Positions 26,405 to 35,007 are shown, counted from the stretch's first letter. The stretch: 64,000 nt of DNA from Xanthobacteraceae bacterium (GCA_031291475.1 JARLIY010000034.1:1-64000), one strand, 5' to 3'. Made by a program: numbers and translations. The notes: generated from the letters alone by a model not told the origin.

Positions 26405-26986
26405 ATGCGCAGGATTTTTTACATATTCGCCGCCATTCTGGCCGCCTGCTCGATAAGCCACGCTACCGAAATCCACCGTGTCGTCACCGGTCTCGACGCC
26501 AACGACCGATCGACCACACTCTTCGACGCCGTCGAAGCGTTGCGCGCCGGGGCATCCGGCATCCCGTCATACAATATTTGGCGGACCGATTCCTATCCGC
26601 CCGGATTCTCATTCACGGAGGATTTGGGATTGAAACAGAAGGGTCTCGTTCCCCCCGACAACGGCACGTCGTTCCGCGTTGTCGAATTTCCGCCGGTCAA
26701 CGATGCGGCCTTGGCGAAAATGGACCTCAATCTCACGATGAAGATCGTCGGCGACAAGGCGCCGTTGCGCGGCGTGCCGGTCAGCAATCCCTTGATGCAT
26801 CGCACGCGCACGGTCGACTACGCCATCATCATGTCCGGCGAGATCGACATGATGCTCGATGACAAGACGATCCACCTCAAGGCCGGTGACGTCGTCGTGG
26901 AACAGGCGACCAATCACGCCTGGCTCAATCACGGCAGCGAACCTTGCCGCATCATCTTTGTGTTTCTGGATTCCAAGCAGCCGTAG
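26405..26986 (+). CDS. Exported cupin-domain protein
   Basis: 193 aa with a signal peptide (MRRIFYIFAAILAACSISHA), followed by a ~170-residue region ending in one cupin barrel. The barrel motifs are SNPLMHRTRTVDYAIIMSGE and the second box DVVVEQATNHAWLNHGSEPC, with His residues that could bind one metal ion; the first box has fewer His than the full motif. The substrate is unknown. It lies 94 bases behind the nitrile hydratase activator on the same strand and converges on the second TRAP operon, which starts its stop 7 bases away. Co-transcription with nitrile hydratase is possible but not shown. Confidence 0.82.
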   Translation: MRRIFYIFAAILAACSISHATEIHRVVTGLDANDRSTTLFDAVEALRAGASGIPSYNIWRTDSYPPGFSFTEDLGLKQKGLVPPDNGTSFRVVEFPPVNDAALAKMDLNLTMKIVGDKAPLRGVPVSNPLMHRTRTVDYAIIMSGEIDMMLDDKTIHLKAGDVVVEQATNHAWLNHGSEPCRIIFVFLDSKQP

Positions 26987-26992
26987 GTGGAA

Positions 26993-28465
26993 TCAAAGCA
27001 TCCCCAACAGATGCGGCAGCCATAGCGACAGCGCAGGGATGTAGGTCACCATCACCAAAAAGATCAGCATGGTGGCGAGCCACGGCAGCACCGCCACCGT
27101 GAGCTCTGAGATGCCCATGCCGGTGATGCCGGAGGCGACATAGAGGTTGAGGCCGACCGGCGGGTGGCAAAGCCCGACCTCCATATTCACCACCATCAGG
27201 ATGCCGAGGTGAACGGCATTGACGCCGAGCGCGGCGCCCATCGGGAACAGGATCGGCGCCATGATCAGCACAATGCCAGCGGGATCCATAAAGTTTCCGG
27301 CGGCGAGCAGCACGATGTTGGTCACGAGCAGAAACCCGATCGTGCCAAAACCTTGCGCGCTCATCCATTCGGCCATGGATTGGGGAATCTGCTCCGAGGT
27401 CAGAAGCCAGGAGAACACCGCCGCGTTGGTGATGATGTAGAGGATCATCGCGCTCATCGACGCCGCCTTGAGCAGCACCGCCGGCACTTCGGCGAATTTC
27501 AGTCCCCGGTAGACGAACACCGCGATGATGAAGGCATAGACAGCCGCCACGGCGGCAGCTTCGGTCGGCGTGAACAGGCCCGAATAGATGCCGCCGAGCA
27601 CCAGGAGGATGAGCAGAAGCCCCCAGACACTTTCGCGAAAAGTGCGGGCGCATTCGCGCCAGCTCGCCCGCACCATGCGCGGATAATCGTTGCGCCAGGC
27701 TCGATACCAAGTCGTGGCGCCGAGCATGGTGGCGAGAATAAGCCCGGGCACGACGCCGGCCATGAAAAGCTGGCCGACCGAGGCGGAATCGACGACGGCG
27801 CCGTCCGGCCCGCGCGGCTGCATGCCGCTGGTCGCCACCGCATAGATGACGAGATTGATCGAGGGCGGGAACAAAATGCCGAGCGCGCCGGAGGTGGTGA
27901 TCACACCGGCGCCGAAGCGGGGCGGATAGCCCTTCTGCAGCAGCTCCGGCAGGATGATCGAGCCGATGCCGACCACCGTCGCCACCGAGGAGCCGGAGAT
28001 CGCGGCAAACAGCGCGCAGGCGACCACACCGGCCAAGCCGAGCCCGCCATACCAATGGCCGATCAGGGAGGCAGCGAAGGCGATCATGCGGCGGGCGACG
28101 CCGCCGGTGGTGAGAAAATTCCCGGCGAGGATAAAGAACGGGATCGCCATGATCTCGAAGCGGTCGATGCTGGTGAACAGCTTCAAGCCGACCATCTTCG
28201 GATCGACGTCGGAGAGGATGAATAGATACGTCAGCACCGACAATCCGAGCGCGATCGAGATCGGCATGCCGGTCGTCATCAAGGCGAGAAGGAGCGCGAA
28301 CAGAAGCTCGGCACGCACCGTGTGCGACAATTCGACGATGTGTAACCGCGCGGCAAAGCAGATCAGCGCCAGCGCCAGCGGCGTGACGATGATCAGCGCC
28401 GCCGTGACCGAACCGCCGAACGATTGCGGCGCCGACGGCTTGGAGATATGCGAGACGGCGGTCAT
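26993..28465 (-). CDS. TRAP transporter large permease (DctM)
   Basis: 490 aa, about twelve or more membrane helices. Family motifs: PISIALGLSVLTYLF, FDRFEIMAIPFFILAGNFL-like segment, ISGSSVATVVGIGSIILPEL, GIYSGLFTPTEAAAVAAVYA, and MEVGLCHPPVGLNLYVASGI. Na+-dependent uptake of an organic acid. Its N-terminus is ~35 residues longer than many DctM proteins. ATG 28465 overlaps the dctQ stop by 4 bases (ATGA). Gene order dctP-dctQ-dctM on the minus strand makes a complete TRAP system. Confidence 0.94.
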   Translation of the reverse strand: MTAVSHISKPSAPQSFGGSVTAALIIVTPLALALICFAARLHIVELSHTVRAELLFALLLALMTTGMPISIALGLSVLTYLFILSDVDPKMVGLKLFTSIDRFEIMAIPFFILAGNFLTTGGVARRMIAFAASLIGHWYGGLGLAGVVACALFAAISGSSVATVVGIGSIILPELLQKGYPPRFGAGVITTSGALGILFPPSINLVIYAVATSGMQPRGPDGAVVDSASVGQLFMAGVVPGLILATMLGATTWYRAWRNDYPRMVRASWRECARTFRESVWGLLLILLVLGGIYSGLFTPTEAAAVAAVYAFIIAVFVYRGLKFAEVPAVLLKAASMSAMILYIITNAAVFSWLLTSEQIPQSMAEWMSAQGFGTIGFLLVTNIVLLAAGNFMDPAGIVLIMAPILFPMGAALGVNAVHLGILMVVNMEVGLCHPPVGLNLYVASGITGMGISELTVAVLPWLATMLIFLVMVTYIPALSLWLPHLLGML

Positions 28466-29106
28466 CGTGCCCCCGCTTCGGCCGGCGCCGCGTCCGCGCG
28501 CGGCGCCTCGTAATCGAAACCGTAAGCCTGATGCGGCAGGTCGCCCCTTCGCAAGAAGCGCCACATCACCTGCAGGAAGCGGAAGCACATCAGATACGAG
28601 CCGAGCGGGATGCAGAGATAGATGATCCAGCTCGGCCATTCGAGCTCCGGCGAGACCTGGTCCGGGTCAAGCTCGTGGACATAGATGGCGCCGAGCGTGC
28701 CGATCACGCCGGTGAACAAGGCGCCGCAAAGCAGCGCAAACACGATCACCGGCCGGCGCGCCGCAGGCGTCAGCCGCTTGATCAGGACATCGACGCCCAC
28801 GTGAATGCCGGTGCGCACGCCGAGCGCGGCGCCGAATTTCGCCATCCACACGAACATGGTGGTGGCGAGCTCCTGCGCCCAGGACAGATTGACCGCGGCG
28901 AGCGAGGTGTAGAGCCAATCGGCCGCATGGCGCAGAAGAACAAAGCCGTGCGCACCCGCCCAACGGCCGAGCTCCGCCGAATTGCTCGCGCCATAGCGGT
29001 GGACGACTGCTACAAAGGTGATGACCGTCGCCGCCCCGATCAGCGTGGCAATGAGCCATTCCTCGAGCCGGTCAAGAAAGAGGTTGAGCAGGCGCTGTAC
29101 TCGCAC
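28462..29106 (-). CDS. TRAP transporter small permease (DctQ)
   Basis: 214 aa with four membrane segments in DctQ order: EEWLIATLIGAATVITFVAV, LSWAQELATTMFVWMAKFGAALG with the adjoining RTGIHVGVDVL loop, a third helix FALLCGALFTGVIGTLG, and WIIYLCIPLGSYLMCFRFLQ. Start GTG at 29106 has GAGGG six bases upstream; a TTG at 29112 is an alternative with worse spacing. It couples DctM to the binding protein encoded just upstream. Four-base overlap with dctM. Confidence 0.9.
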   Translation of the reverse strand: MRVQRLLNLFLDRLEEWLIATLIGAATVITFVAVVHRYGASNSAELGRWAGAHGFVLLRHAADWLYTSLAAVNLSWAQELATTMFVWMAKFGAALGVRTGIHVGVDVLIKRLTPAARRPVIVFALLCGALFTGVIGTLGAIYVHELDPDQVSPELEWPSWIIYLCIPLGSYLMCFRFLQVMWRFLRRGDLPHQAYGFDYEAPRADAAPAEAGAR

Positions 29107-29144
29107 GCTCAACCCTCATTTTCCCCGAGTAGAACCAAGCGCCT

Positions 29145-30158
29145 TTACGACTGCGGCGGCGTGAATCCCGACGCCTTGTAAATTCGCTCGATAAAGTCCT
29201 TGCCGAAGCGGGCCTGCATTTCGGTGTGGACCGGCATCAGCTTGGCGATCCAGGCCTTCTTCTCGGCGTCGGTCAGGATATGGATCTCTGTCTTGCCCGC
29301 GGCCTTGATCTTCTCGAGCGCGTCGGCGTTGTCCTTCGCGGCCGTTTCGTTGAAAAAGTCGGTGGTTTCCTTGACGGCGCGATCGAGCGCCGTGCGTACA
29401 TCATCGGGCAGCGAATTCCAGAATGTCTTGTTGGTCACCATCGCATAGGTCAACCGGCCATGGTGGGAGACAGTTAGGTGCTTCTGCACATCGTAGAATT
29501 TTTGCGTCCAGACATTGGACGGAACATTGTCCTCGCCGTCGACGACGCCCGTCTGCAGCGCCTGATAGAGTTCGCCGAAAGCGATGATTTGCGGAATAGC
29601 GCCAAGCTCGCGCGTCATGGCGTCCTGCGCCCTGCTGCCCTGGATGCGCATTTTCAGGCCGCGGAAGTCGTCCGGCAGGATCAACGGCCTGTTGCAGGTG
29701 TAAACATGCGCGCCGTTATCCCAGTAAGCGAGCGGCAAAACGCCCTTGGCCTCCAGCTTCTTGTTGAGATCGACCATCATCGGGCTCGCCATCATCTGCC
29801 GCGCATGCGCATCGTCGCTCATCAGGAACGGCAGATCGAAGACATCGAACTCCTTGACCCCGAGCGGACCGAATTTCGAGATCGACGGCGCCAGCATCTG
29901 CACCGAGCCGAGCTGTAGGGCTTCGAGTTCTTCCTTGTCCTTGTAGAGCGACGAGTTCGGATAGATTTCGACCTTCACCCGGGCTTCGGTGTATTTCTCG
30001 GCAAGCTCCTTGAACAAGAGCGCGGCCTTGCCCTTGGGCGCGTCGGGCGAGACCACATGGCTGAATTTGATGATGATCGGCCCGTCGGCGACCGCGGGCC
30101 GCCCGGCCGCGAGGCCGAACGCGAACATGACGGCGAGCGCGATGGCAAGGCGCTTCAT
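29145..30158 (-). CDS. TRAP transporter substrate-binding protein (DctP)
   Basis: 337 aa periplasmic binding protein. Signal peptide MKRLAIALAVMFAFGLAAG...AVADG, then IIIKFSHVVSPDAPKGKAA at the mature N-terminus, typical of C4-dicarboxylate DctP. The Arg in GLKMRIQGSRAQDAM is the conserved residue that forms the salt bridge with the ligand carboxylate, and ALQTGVVDGEDNVPSN is the second family signature. A dicarboxylate or related organic acid is the likely ligand. Strong GGAGG site before ATG 30158. First gene of the dctPQM operon. Confidence 0.95.
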   Translation of the reverse strand: MKRLAIALAVMFAFGLAAGRPAVADGPIIIKFSHVVSPDAPKGKAALLFKELAEKYTEARVKVEIYPNSSLYKDKEELEALQLGSVQMLAPSISKFGPLGVKEFDVFDLPFLMSDDAHARQMMASPMMVDLNKKLEAKGVLPLAYWDNGAHVYTCNRPLILPDDFRGLKMRIQGSRAQDAMTRELGAIPQIIAFGELYQALQTGVVDGEDNVPSNVWTQKFYDVQKHLTVSHHGRLTYAMVTNKTFWNSLPDDVRTALDRAVKETTDFFNETAAKDNADALEKIKAAGKTEIHILTDAEKKAWIAKLMPVHTEMQARFGKDFIERIYKASGFTPPQS

Positions 30159-30171
30159 GAATTCCTCCCGA

Positions 30172-30286
30172 GCGGATGACAGAGGGCGGACGACAGACGA
30201 CAGATCAAGATAAGCGGCCGTCCCCTCAATCCCTGTTTTGTGTCTTGCGTCGGATTATCGTCCGTCTTCCGTGCTCTGTCATCCGC
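30172..30286. repeat. Imperfect long inverted repeat between kdgK-like gene and dctP
   Basis: Left arm at 30172-30184 (gcggatgacagag) is perfectly complementary to the right arm at 30274-30286. The arms extend inward with 12 matches in 16 to about 30200 and 30258. The GACAGA/GACGGA-rich composition looks like a dispersed intergenic repeat. It occupies nearly all of the 136-base gap between the kinase and the TRAP operon and could form a stable hairpin that separates the two transcripts. Confidence 0.55.
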
Positions 30287-30294
30287 CGTCCACT

Positions 30295-31221
30295 TCAATG
30301 CATCGCGGCATTCGCGCGCGGCACAAACGCGCCGGGATGGCGGATGACGTCGCCGGCGAGCCGGTGCGCGGCGCTTGCGGCCGCCGTCGGATCGCTGCCG
30401 CCGAGACGGGCAGCGAGATAGCCGGCATTGAAGCCGTCGCCGGCGGCTGTTGCGTCGATCGGCACCATCACTTCCGGCACCGGCACGAATTCCTGGCCCC
30501 CGGAAGTGGCGACAAGCGCGCTGTTGGGACCGTTCTTGACCACGATTTCGCCGATGCCGAAGGCCTGCAAGCGGGCGACCGTCGCTTCCGGGCTGGGGTC
30601 GCCCCAGAGCACGGCCTCGTCGTCGAAAGTCGGCAGCGCGATGTCTACGTGCTTGAGCGCCTCGATGAAGACGATGCGCGTGCGCGCGAGGTCCCCCTTC
30701 CAACCGCGCGGCCGGAAATTGCCGTCGAAGGCCACCTTGGCGTCCTGCTTGCGCGCGGCTTCGAGCAGCGCCAGGAACCGGCCGACGCCGTTGTTGGAAT
30801 AAAGCGACAAGGTGATGCCGGAGAAGTAAATGAGCCGGGCCGACATCAGGGCTTCAGCGACCCGCATCCAGTCGGCAAACTCGAAAAGCTCGTTTGCCGG
30901 CGCACCCTCGCGCCAGGAGCGAATGTTACGTTCTCCGGTCGGGTCGTTTTCGATGAGACGCAGCCCCGGCAGCCGTCCGGGCACGCGCAGGATAAGATGC
31001 CCGGAAACGCCTTCGGCGGCGGCCAGCGCCATGATGCTGTCGGAATAGGGATCGTCGCCGAGCGCCGTGGCGAAGGCCACGTCGACGCCGGCGCGGGCGA
31101 GATAGACCGCGGTGTTGAACGTGTCGCCGCCGCAGGACAGCGCGAACCTGCCGTCGGCTCCGCGCGCCAGTTCGATCAGGACCTCGCCCACGCAGACCGC
31201 GCGGGGCTTTTGTTCGGTCAT
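30295..31221 (-). CDS. PfkB-family sugar kinase, 2-keto-3-deoxygluconate-kinase-like
   Basis: 308 aa ribokinase-fold kinase. N-terminal glycine motif in LSCGGDTFNTAVYLARAGVDV, and the C-terminal ATP/anion-hole signature DATAAGDGFNAGYLAARLGG with its catalytic Asp. CVGEVLIEL at the start and the SGITLSLYS segment favour the 2-keto-3-deoxygluconate kinase branch, though other sugar-acid or fructose kinases cannot be excluded. ATG 31221 overlaps the stop of znuB by 4 bases (ATGA), which couples a sugar kinase to a zinc permease; an upstream start at 31389 would lie deep inside znuB. It is followed by a TRAP operon that might import a related organic acid. Confidence 0.88.
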   Translation of the reverse strand: MTEQKPRAVCVGEVLIELARGADGRFALSCGGDTFNTAVYLARAGVDVAFATALGDDPYSDSIMALAAAEGVSGHLILRVPGRLPGLRLIENDPTGERNIRSWREGAPANELFEFADWMRVAEALMSARLIYFSGITLSLYSNNGVGRFLALLEAARKQDAKVAFDGNFRPRGWKGDLARTRIVFIEALKHVDIALPTFDDEAVLWGDPSPEATVARLQAFGIGEIVVKNGPNSALVATSGGQEFVPVPEVMVPIDATAAGDGFNAGYLAARLGGSDPTAAASAAHRLAGDVIRHPGAFVPRANAAMH

Positions 31222-32021
31222 TGGGCCGCTTTCCGCCGCGGCGAAAAGCTGCCGCGGGTGAGAAAGTAGCCCAGCGCGCTCAACATGGCGATGCAGAAGC
31301 TGACCGGCCAATCGGTCTGATAGGCGATAGCGATGCCGAGCCAGGCTTCGGCCAAGGCAATTCCGGCGGACAGCGCCATGCCGCTCCACAGCCCGGTCAC
31401 CAGCCGCTGCGCCGTCGCCGGCGGGCCGACCATGAGGGCAAAGACCAGAAGAATGCCGACGATCTGGGCGCTTTCGGCCACCGCCAGCGCGACGATAGCG
31501 AGAAAGGCGACGGACACGAAACGCAACGGCACGCCCTTGGCTTCGGCCAGTTCCGGCTGGAGGCTGGCAAAAATGAGCGGCCGCATAATCGCCGCCAGCC
31601 CGCCGAGCGTAACGACGGCAAGCCCAATCAGCGTCGCGATGGTCGAGCGATCGACGGCGAGCACGTTGCCGAACAAGAGCGCGGTCACCTGGGTGGCAAA
31701 CGCCGTGTAATAGTGCAGAAACAGCAGCCCAAAACCCAGCGCCAGCGCCAACACCACGCCGATGGCGACGTCGCGACCGCTGATGCGTTCACCGAGCAGC
31801 CCCATGCCGATGCCGGCAACGACAGTAAAGCCGACAAGCCCCCAGATCGACGCCACGCCGATCAATGCGGCGCCAGTCGCGCCGGCAAAGCCGATATGGC
31901 CGAGCGCGTGGCCGGCGAATGTCTGTCCGCGCAGCACCAGGAAATAGCCGACCAGTCCCGACACCACCGCCGCTACGCCCGCGGCGGCGAAGGCGTTGCG
32001 CATGAAATCGTATTCAAGCAT
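31218..32021 (-). CDS. znuB: Zinc ABC transporter permease
   Basis: 267 aa, about eight membrane helices, ABC-3 family. Characteristic stretches are VSGLVGYFLVLRGQTFAGHALGHIGFAGATGA, QVTALLFGNVLAVD and ESAQIVGILLVFALMVGPPATAQR. Forms the channel for Zn2+ uptake with ZnuC and ZnuA. ATG 32021 (MLEYDFMRNAFA) is preferred; it overlaps the His-rich tail of znuC by 8 bases. The operon order znuA-znuC-znuB with overlapping ends is tight, and the kinase gene is coupled to its 3' end. Confidence 0.92.
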   Translation of the reverse strand: MLEYDFMRNAFAAAGVAAVVSGLVGYFLVLRGQTFAGHALGHIGFAGATGAALIGVASIWGLVGFTVVAGIGMGLLGERISGRDVAIGVVLALALGFGLLFLHYYTAFATQVTALLFGNVLAVDRSTIATLIGLAVVTLGGLAAIMRPLIFASLQPELAEAKGVPLRFVSVAFLAIVALAVAESAQIVGILLVFALMVGPPATAQRLVTGLWSGMALSAGIALAEAWLGIAIAYQTDWPVSFCIAMLSALGYFLTRGSFSPRRKAAQ

Positions 32022-32850
32022 GAGGGCTGTGATCGTGATGATGGCCGTGACCGTCACCGTGGTCATGCATATGGTCGGCGTGCTCGACATTGCGTCCGCG
32101 TGACAGCACGAAGATGTGCCCGTCGGCGCGCACCACGTCGATGTCCGCCGCGTAAAGCCGCGACAGCACCGGTGCCGTCACCACCTCGTCCACCGTACCT
32201 AGGGCGGCATGGCCGTTGCCGAGATAGAGGACGCGATCGAGCGCGCCGAACAATTGATTGAGCTCATGCGCGCTGAACAGCACGGTGATGTTGCGCTCGC
32301 GGGCAAAACGGCGGACCAACGCGATGACCGATTCCTGATAACGATAATCGAGGCTGATCAGCGGCTCGTCGAGCAGCAACAGACGCGGCTTGCCTAGCAG
32401 CGCCTGGGCCAGCAAAAGGCGCTGACGTTCGCCGCCCGACATCTCCGACAGCGAACGCGCGCCGAGGTCGGCCGCGCCGGCCGCCGCCAAGGTGTCGGCG
32501 ATCATGAGGTGATCGGCGCGGGAGAGCGACGGCACGCCCCAGCGCTCGCCATGCACCGAGCTTCCGATGAAATCGAGCCCGCGCACGCGCAAGTCGGGCA
32601 GCACCGTGCGGACCTGAGGCAGATAGCCGATATCGCGGTTGCCGCGCCGTGGGGCTTCCCCGAAGACGCGTATCGTTCCGGTGCGCGGCGGCAGCAATCC
32701 GAGGACGGCGCGCATCAACGTGGTCTTGCCGGCGCCGTTCGGCCCGAGCACGCCGATAAATTCGCCCTGCTTGATGGCCAGGCTGGTATCGGCAAGAACT
32801 TTCCGTCCGCCGATCTCGATCGTCGCCCGGTCGAATTCGATGACGTTCAT
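32014..32850 (-). CDS. znuC: Zinc ABC transporter ATP-binding protein
   Basis: 278 aa. Walker A GPNGAGKTT, Q-loop YLPQVR, signature MSGGERQRL, Walker B LLLLDEP and the switch His in FSAHEL are all present. The last ~20 residues are His/Asp-rich (HADHMHDHGDGHGHHHDH), a metal-binding tail often found in zinc-specific importers and useful for telling this from a manganese system. ATG 32850 overlaps the znuA stop (ATGA). Cytoplasmic ATPase energising Zn2+ uptake. Confidence 0.94.
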   Translation of the reverse strand: MNVIEFDRATIEIGGRKVLADTSLAIKQGEFIGVLGPNGAGKTTLMRAVLGLLPPRTGTIRVFGEAPRRGNRDIGYLPQVRTVLPDLRVRGLDFIGSSVHGERWGVPSLSRADHLMIADTLAAAGAADLGARSLSEMSGGERQRLLLAQALLGKPRLLLLDEPLISLDYRYQESVIALVRRFARERNITVLFSAHELNQLFGALDRVLYLGNGHAALGTVDEVVTAPVLSRLYAADIDVVRADGHIFVLSRGRNVEHADHMHDHGDGHGHHHDHSPHA

Positions 32851-33740
32851 GAAGACGGTCCGGCCAGCGCGCGGTCGGTGGCGTCGAGCTCGCCTTGCAT
32901 CCACTCCTGGTACGACAGACCGGGCGGGCAGGTTTCGGTGACGCCGACGACCGGAATGTTGGAGGCACGGGCAAGTTCGACCAGATGCTGGACGAGCTTG
33001 CTGGACGCCTGCTTGTTGTAAAACAGGACCCGCACTTTGTGCGTCTTGAGGTCCCGTTCGAATGCGGCAACATCGCGGGCGCTCGGCTCGGTATCGTTCA
33101 TGATCGCGAGCTGGAAGCGCTCGCTGTGCATGTTCAGCTTCAACGTCGCCGCCATGTAGCCGAAAACCGGCTCGGTCGCCGTGACCGGCAAACCGGCATA
33201 CTTGCCGCGAATGGCGGTGATTTTCTCGTTCAGCGGTTCGAGCGAGGCGAGAAAGGTCGCAAGCCGCCCCGCATAATCGTCCTTGTGGCCGGGATCGGCC
33301 GCGGCAAGCGCGATCGCGAGCGCGCGCGCCACCGCCGGCATCGTCGCCGGATCGTACCAAAGGTGCGGATTGTCGCCCGCCTTCCGGTTCACGAGCTCGG
33401 CGGCAACGATCGCCACGCGCCCGGGCGCGGGCGTCACCGCAAGCAGCCTTGTCATCCACGGATCGTAGTCGGCGCCGTTATAGACGACGATTTTCGCCGC
33501 AGCGATGTCACGGACGATTGCGGGCGAGATTTCGAACAGGTGCGGATCCTGGTCGGGATTGCTCATGATGCTGGTAACCACGACCCGGTCGCCGCCGATC
33601 TGGCGGGCAACGTCGCCGTAGAAATTCTCCGCGGCAACCACCGCTATCTTCTCGTCCGCGGCGCGCGCGACGGCCGCCGCGGCAAGCATCGCGCCAAGCA
33701 TAATGAGAAGCGTCGCGGTGAGCCTGAGGAGCGGCTGCAT
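32847..33740 (-). CDS. znuA: Zinc ABC transporter substrate-binding protein
   Basis: About 297 aa (301 from the alternative ATG at 33752). Signal peptide ...GAMLAAAAVARAADEK, then the cluster A-I metal-binding fold. Probable ligands are His in SNPDQDPHLFEIS, His in DNPHLWYDP, and later His/Asp or Glu residues in NMHSERFQ and in the C-terminal domain. The His-rich flexible loop seen in many ZnuA proteins is absent. GGGA upstream of 33740 favours the shorter start. First gene of the znuACB operon; divergent from the COG0523 gene across a 183-base control region. Confidence 0.9.
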   Translation of the reverse strand: MQPLLRLTATLLIMLGAMLAAAAVARAADEKIAVVAAENFYGDVARQIGGDRVVVTSIMSNPDQDPHLFEISPAIVRDIAAAKIVVYNGADYDPWMTRLLAVTPAPGRVAIVAAELVNRKAGDNPHLWYDPATMPAVARALAIALAAADPGHKDDYAGRLATFLASLEPLNEKITAIRGKYAGLPVTATEPVFGYMAATLKLNMHSERFQLAIMNDTEPSARDVAAFERDLKTHKVRVLFYNKQASSKLVQHLVELARASNIPVVGVTETCPPGLSYQEWMQGELDATDRALAGPSS

Positions 33741-33779
33741 GGGAAATCCCATTTCACATGAGAAATCAACGCCAGAAAC

Positions 33780-33797
33780 GTAACATTATAACATATC
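33780..33797. promoter_or_regulatory. Candidate Zur/Fur-type operator between znuA and the COG0523 gene
   Basis: AT-rich 18-mer gtaacattataacatatc in otherwise GC-rich DNA. On the minus strand it reads as a good half-site ATGTTATA followed by ATGTTAC, only partly symmetrical. It lies 40 bases upstream of znuA and 127 bases from the divergent COG0523 start, and both genes belong to known zinc-starvation regulons. The match to a Fur-family palindrome is imperfect, so the assignment rests on position and composition. Confidence 0.4.
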
Positions 33798-33923
33798 AAT
33801 CGCAAGCCGCTGCCGCGCCCTTGCCGCCCGCTCTTCCGCGCTAACCCGAAGCATTTTGCGCCATGTCGCTCGGTTTTGGCGCCGGCGCGGGACCGCTTAT
33901 ATAGCGGCCCAGGAGGGCCCTTC

Positions 33924-34970
33924 ATGTCCGAACAGGCTTCGGCCGACAAAGTGCCGGTCACCGTACTGACCGGCTATCTCGGCGCCGGCAAGACGACTTT
34001 GCTCAATCGCATCCTCTCCGAGCCACACGGCAAGAAATACGCCGTCATCGTCAACGAATTCGGCGAGATCGGCATCGACAACGATCTCGTCGTCGGCGCC
34101 GATGAGGAAGTGTTCGAGATGAACAACGGCTGCATCTGCTGTACTGTGCGTGGCGACCTCGTGCGCATCCTCGACGGGCTGATGCGGCGTAAGGGCAAAT
34201 TCGACGCCGTGATCGTCGAGACCACGGGGCTCGCCGACCCCGCGCCGGTAGCGCAGACTTTCTTCATCGACGAGAATATCGGCCGCAGGACCCGGCTCGA
34301 CGCGGTGGTCACCGTCGCCGACGCCAAATGGCTCAACGACCGGCTCAAGGACGCGCCTGAGGCGAAAAACCAGATCGCGTTCGCCGACGTGATCCTGATC
34401 AACAAGACCGATCTTGTGTCGCGCGAGGAGCTGAGCGAAGTCGAAGCGCGCATCCGCGGCATCAATCCTTATGCCAAAGTGCACCGCACCGAGCGGGCGC
34501 AAATCCCGCTCGACGAGGTTTTGGGCCGCCACGCCTTCGACCTCGACCGCATTCTCGATCTCGAGCCGGAATTCCTCGCCGACGAGGAGCATCACGACCA
34601 TCACGACCACGGCCATGAGCACGGCCACGAGCACGCCCACCGGCACGGCAGGTTCAAGCACTACCACGACGAGGACATGCAATCGGTGTCGCTCAAGAGC
34701 GACAAGCCGCTCGACCCCGACAAGTTCTTTCCCTGGGTGCAGGATCTGGTGCAAAAGGAAGGCCCCAACATCCTGCGTTGCAAAGGCATCCTCTCCTTCA
34801 AGAACGACGACGACCGTTTCGTCTTCCAGGGCGTGCACATGATCCTCGACGGCAATCACCAGCGGCCGTGGAACAAGAACGAAAAGCGCAACAGTCGCAT
34901 CGTATTCATCGGGCGCAACCTGCCGGAGGAGAAAATCCGGCTGGGATTTGCCAGTTGCATTGCTCAGTGA
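33924..34970 (+). CDS. COG0523/CobW-family GTPase, putative zinc metallochaperone
   Basis: 348 aa G3E GTPase. Walker A GYLGAGKTTLLN at residues 17-28, metal motif CxCC (Cys70, Cys72, Cys73 in NGCICCTVRG), ETTGLADPAP, guanine specificity NKTD, and a long His-rich insertion (HHDHHDHGHEHGHEHAHRHGRFKH written here in part) near residue 225. The C-terminal CobW_C domain ends LPEEKIRLGF. Family members deliver Zn to client enzymes under zinc limitation; the divergent znu operon fits this role. AGGAGGG lies 9 bases before ATG 33924. A cobalt role is less likely, as no cobalamin genes are near. Confidence 0.92.
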   Translation: MSEQASADKVPVTVLTGYLGAGKTTLLNRILSEPHGKKYAVIVNEFGEIGIDNDLVVGADEEVFEMNNGCICCTVRGDLVRILDGLMRRKGKFDAVIVETTGLADPAPVAQTFFIDENIGRRTRLDAVVTVADAKWLNDRLKDAPEAKNQIAFADVILINKTDLVSREELSEVEARIRGINPYAKVHRTERAQIPLDEVLGRHAFDLDRILDLEPEFLADEEHHDHHDHGHEHGHEHAHRHGRFKHYHDEDMQSVSLKSDKPLDPDKFFPWVQDLVQKEGPNILRCKGILSFKNDDDRFVFQGVHMILDGNHQRPWNKNEKRNSRIVFIGRNLPEEKIRLGFASCIAQ

Positions 34971-34977
34971 TGAATTC

Positions 34978-34998
34978 CTCTCCCCCCCGCGGGGAGAG
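34978..34998. repeat. CTCTCCCC/GGGGAGAG hairpin between COG0523 and WD40 genes
   Basis: Arms at 34978-34985 and 34991-34998 with a five-base loop. The right arm ggggagag is also the only Shine-Dalgarno-like sequence before ATG 35008, so the hairpin could limit translation of the WD40 gene. It shares its core with the hairpin at 3914-3940. Confidence 0.5.
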
Positions 34999-35007
34999 TG
35001 AAGATCA

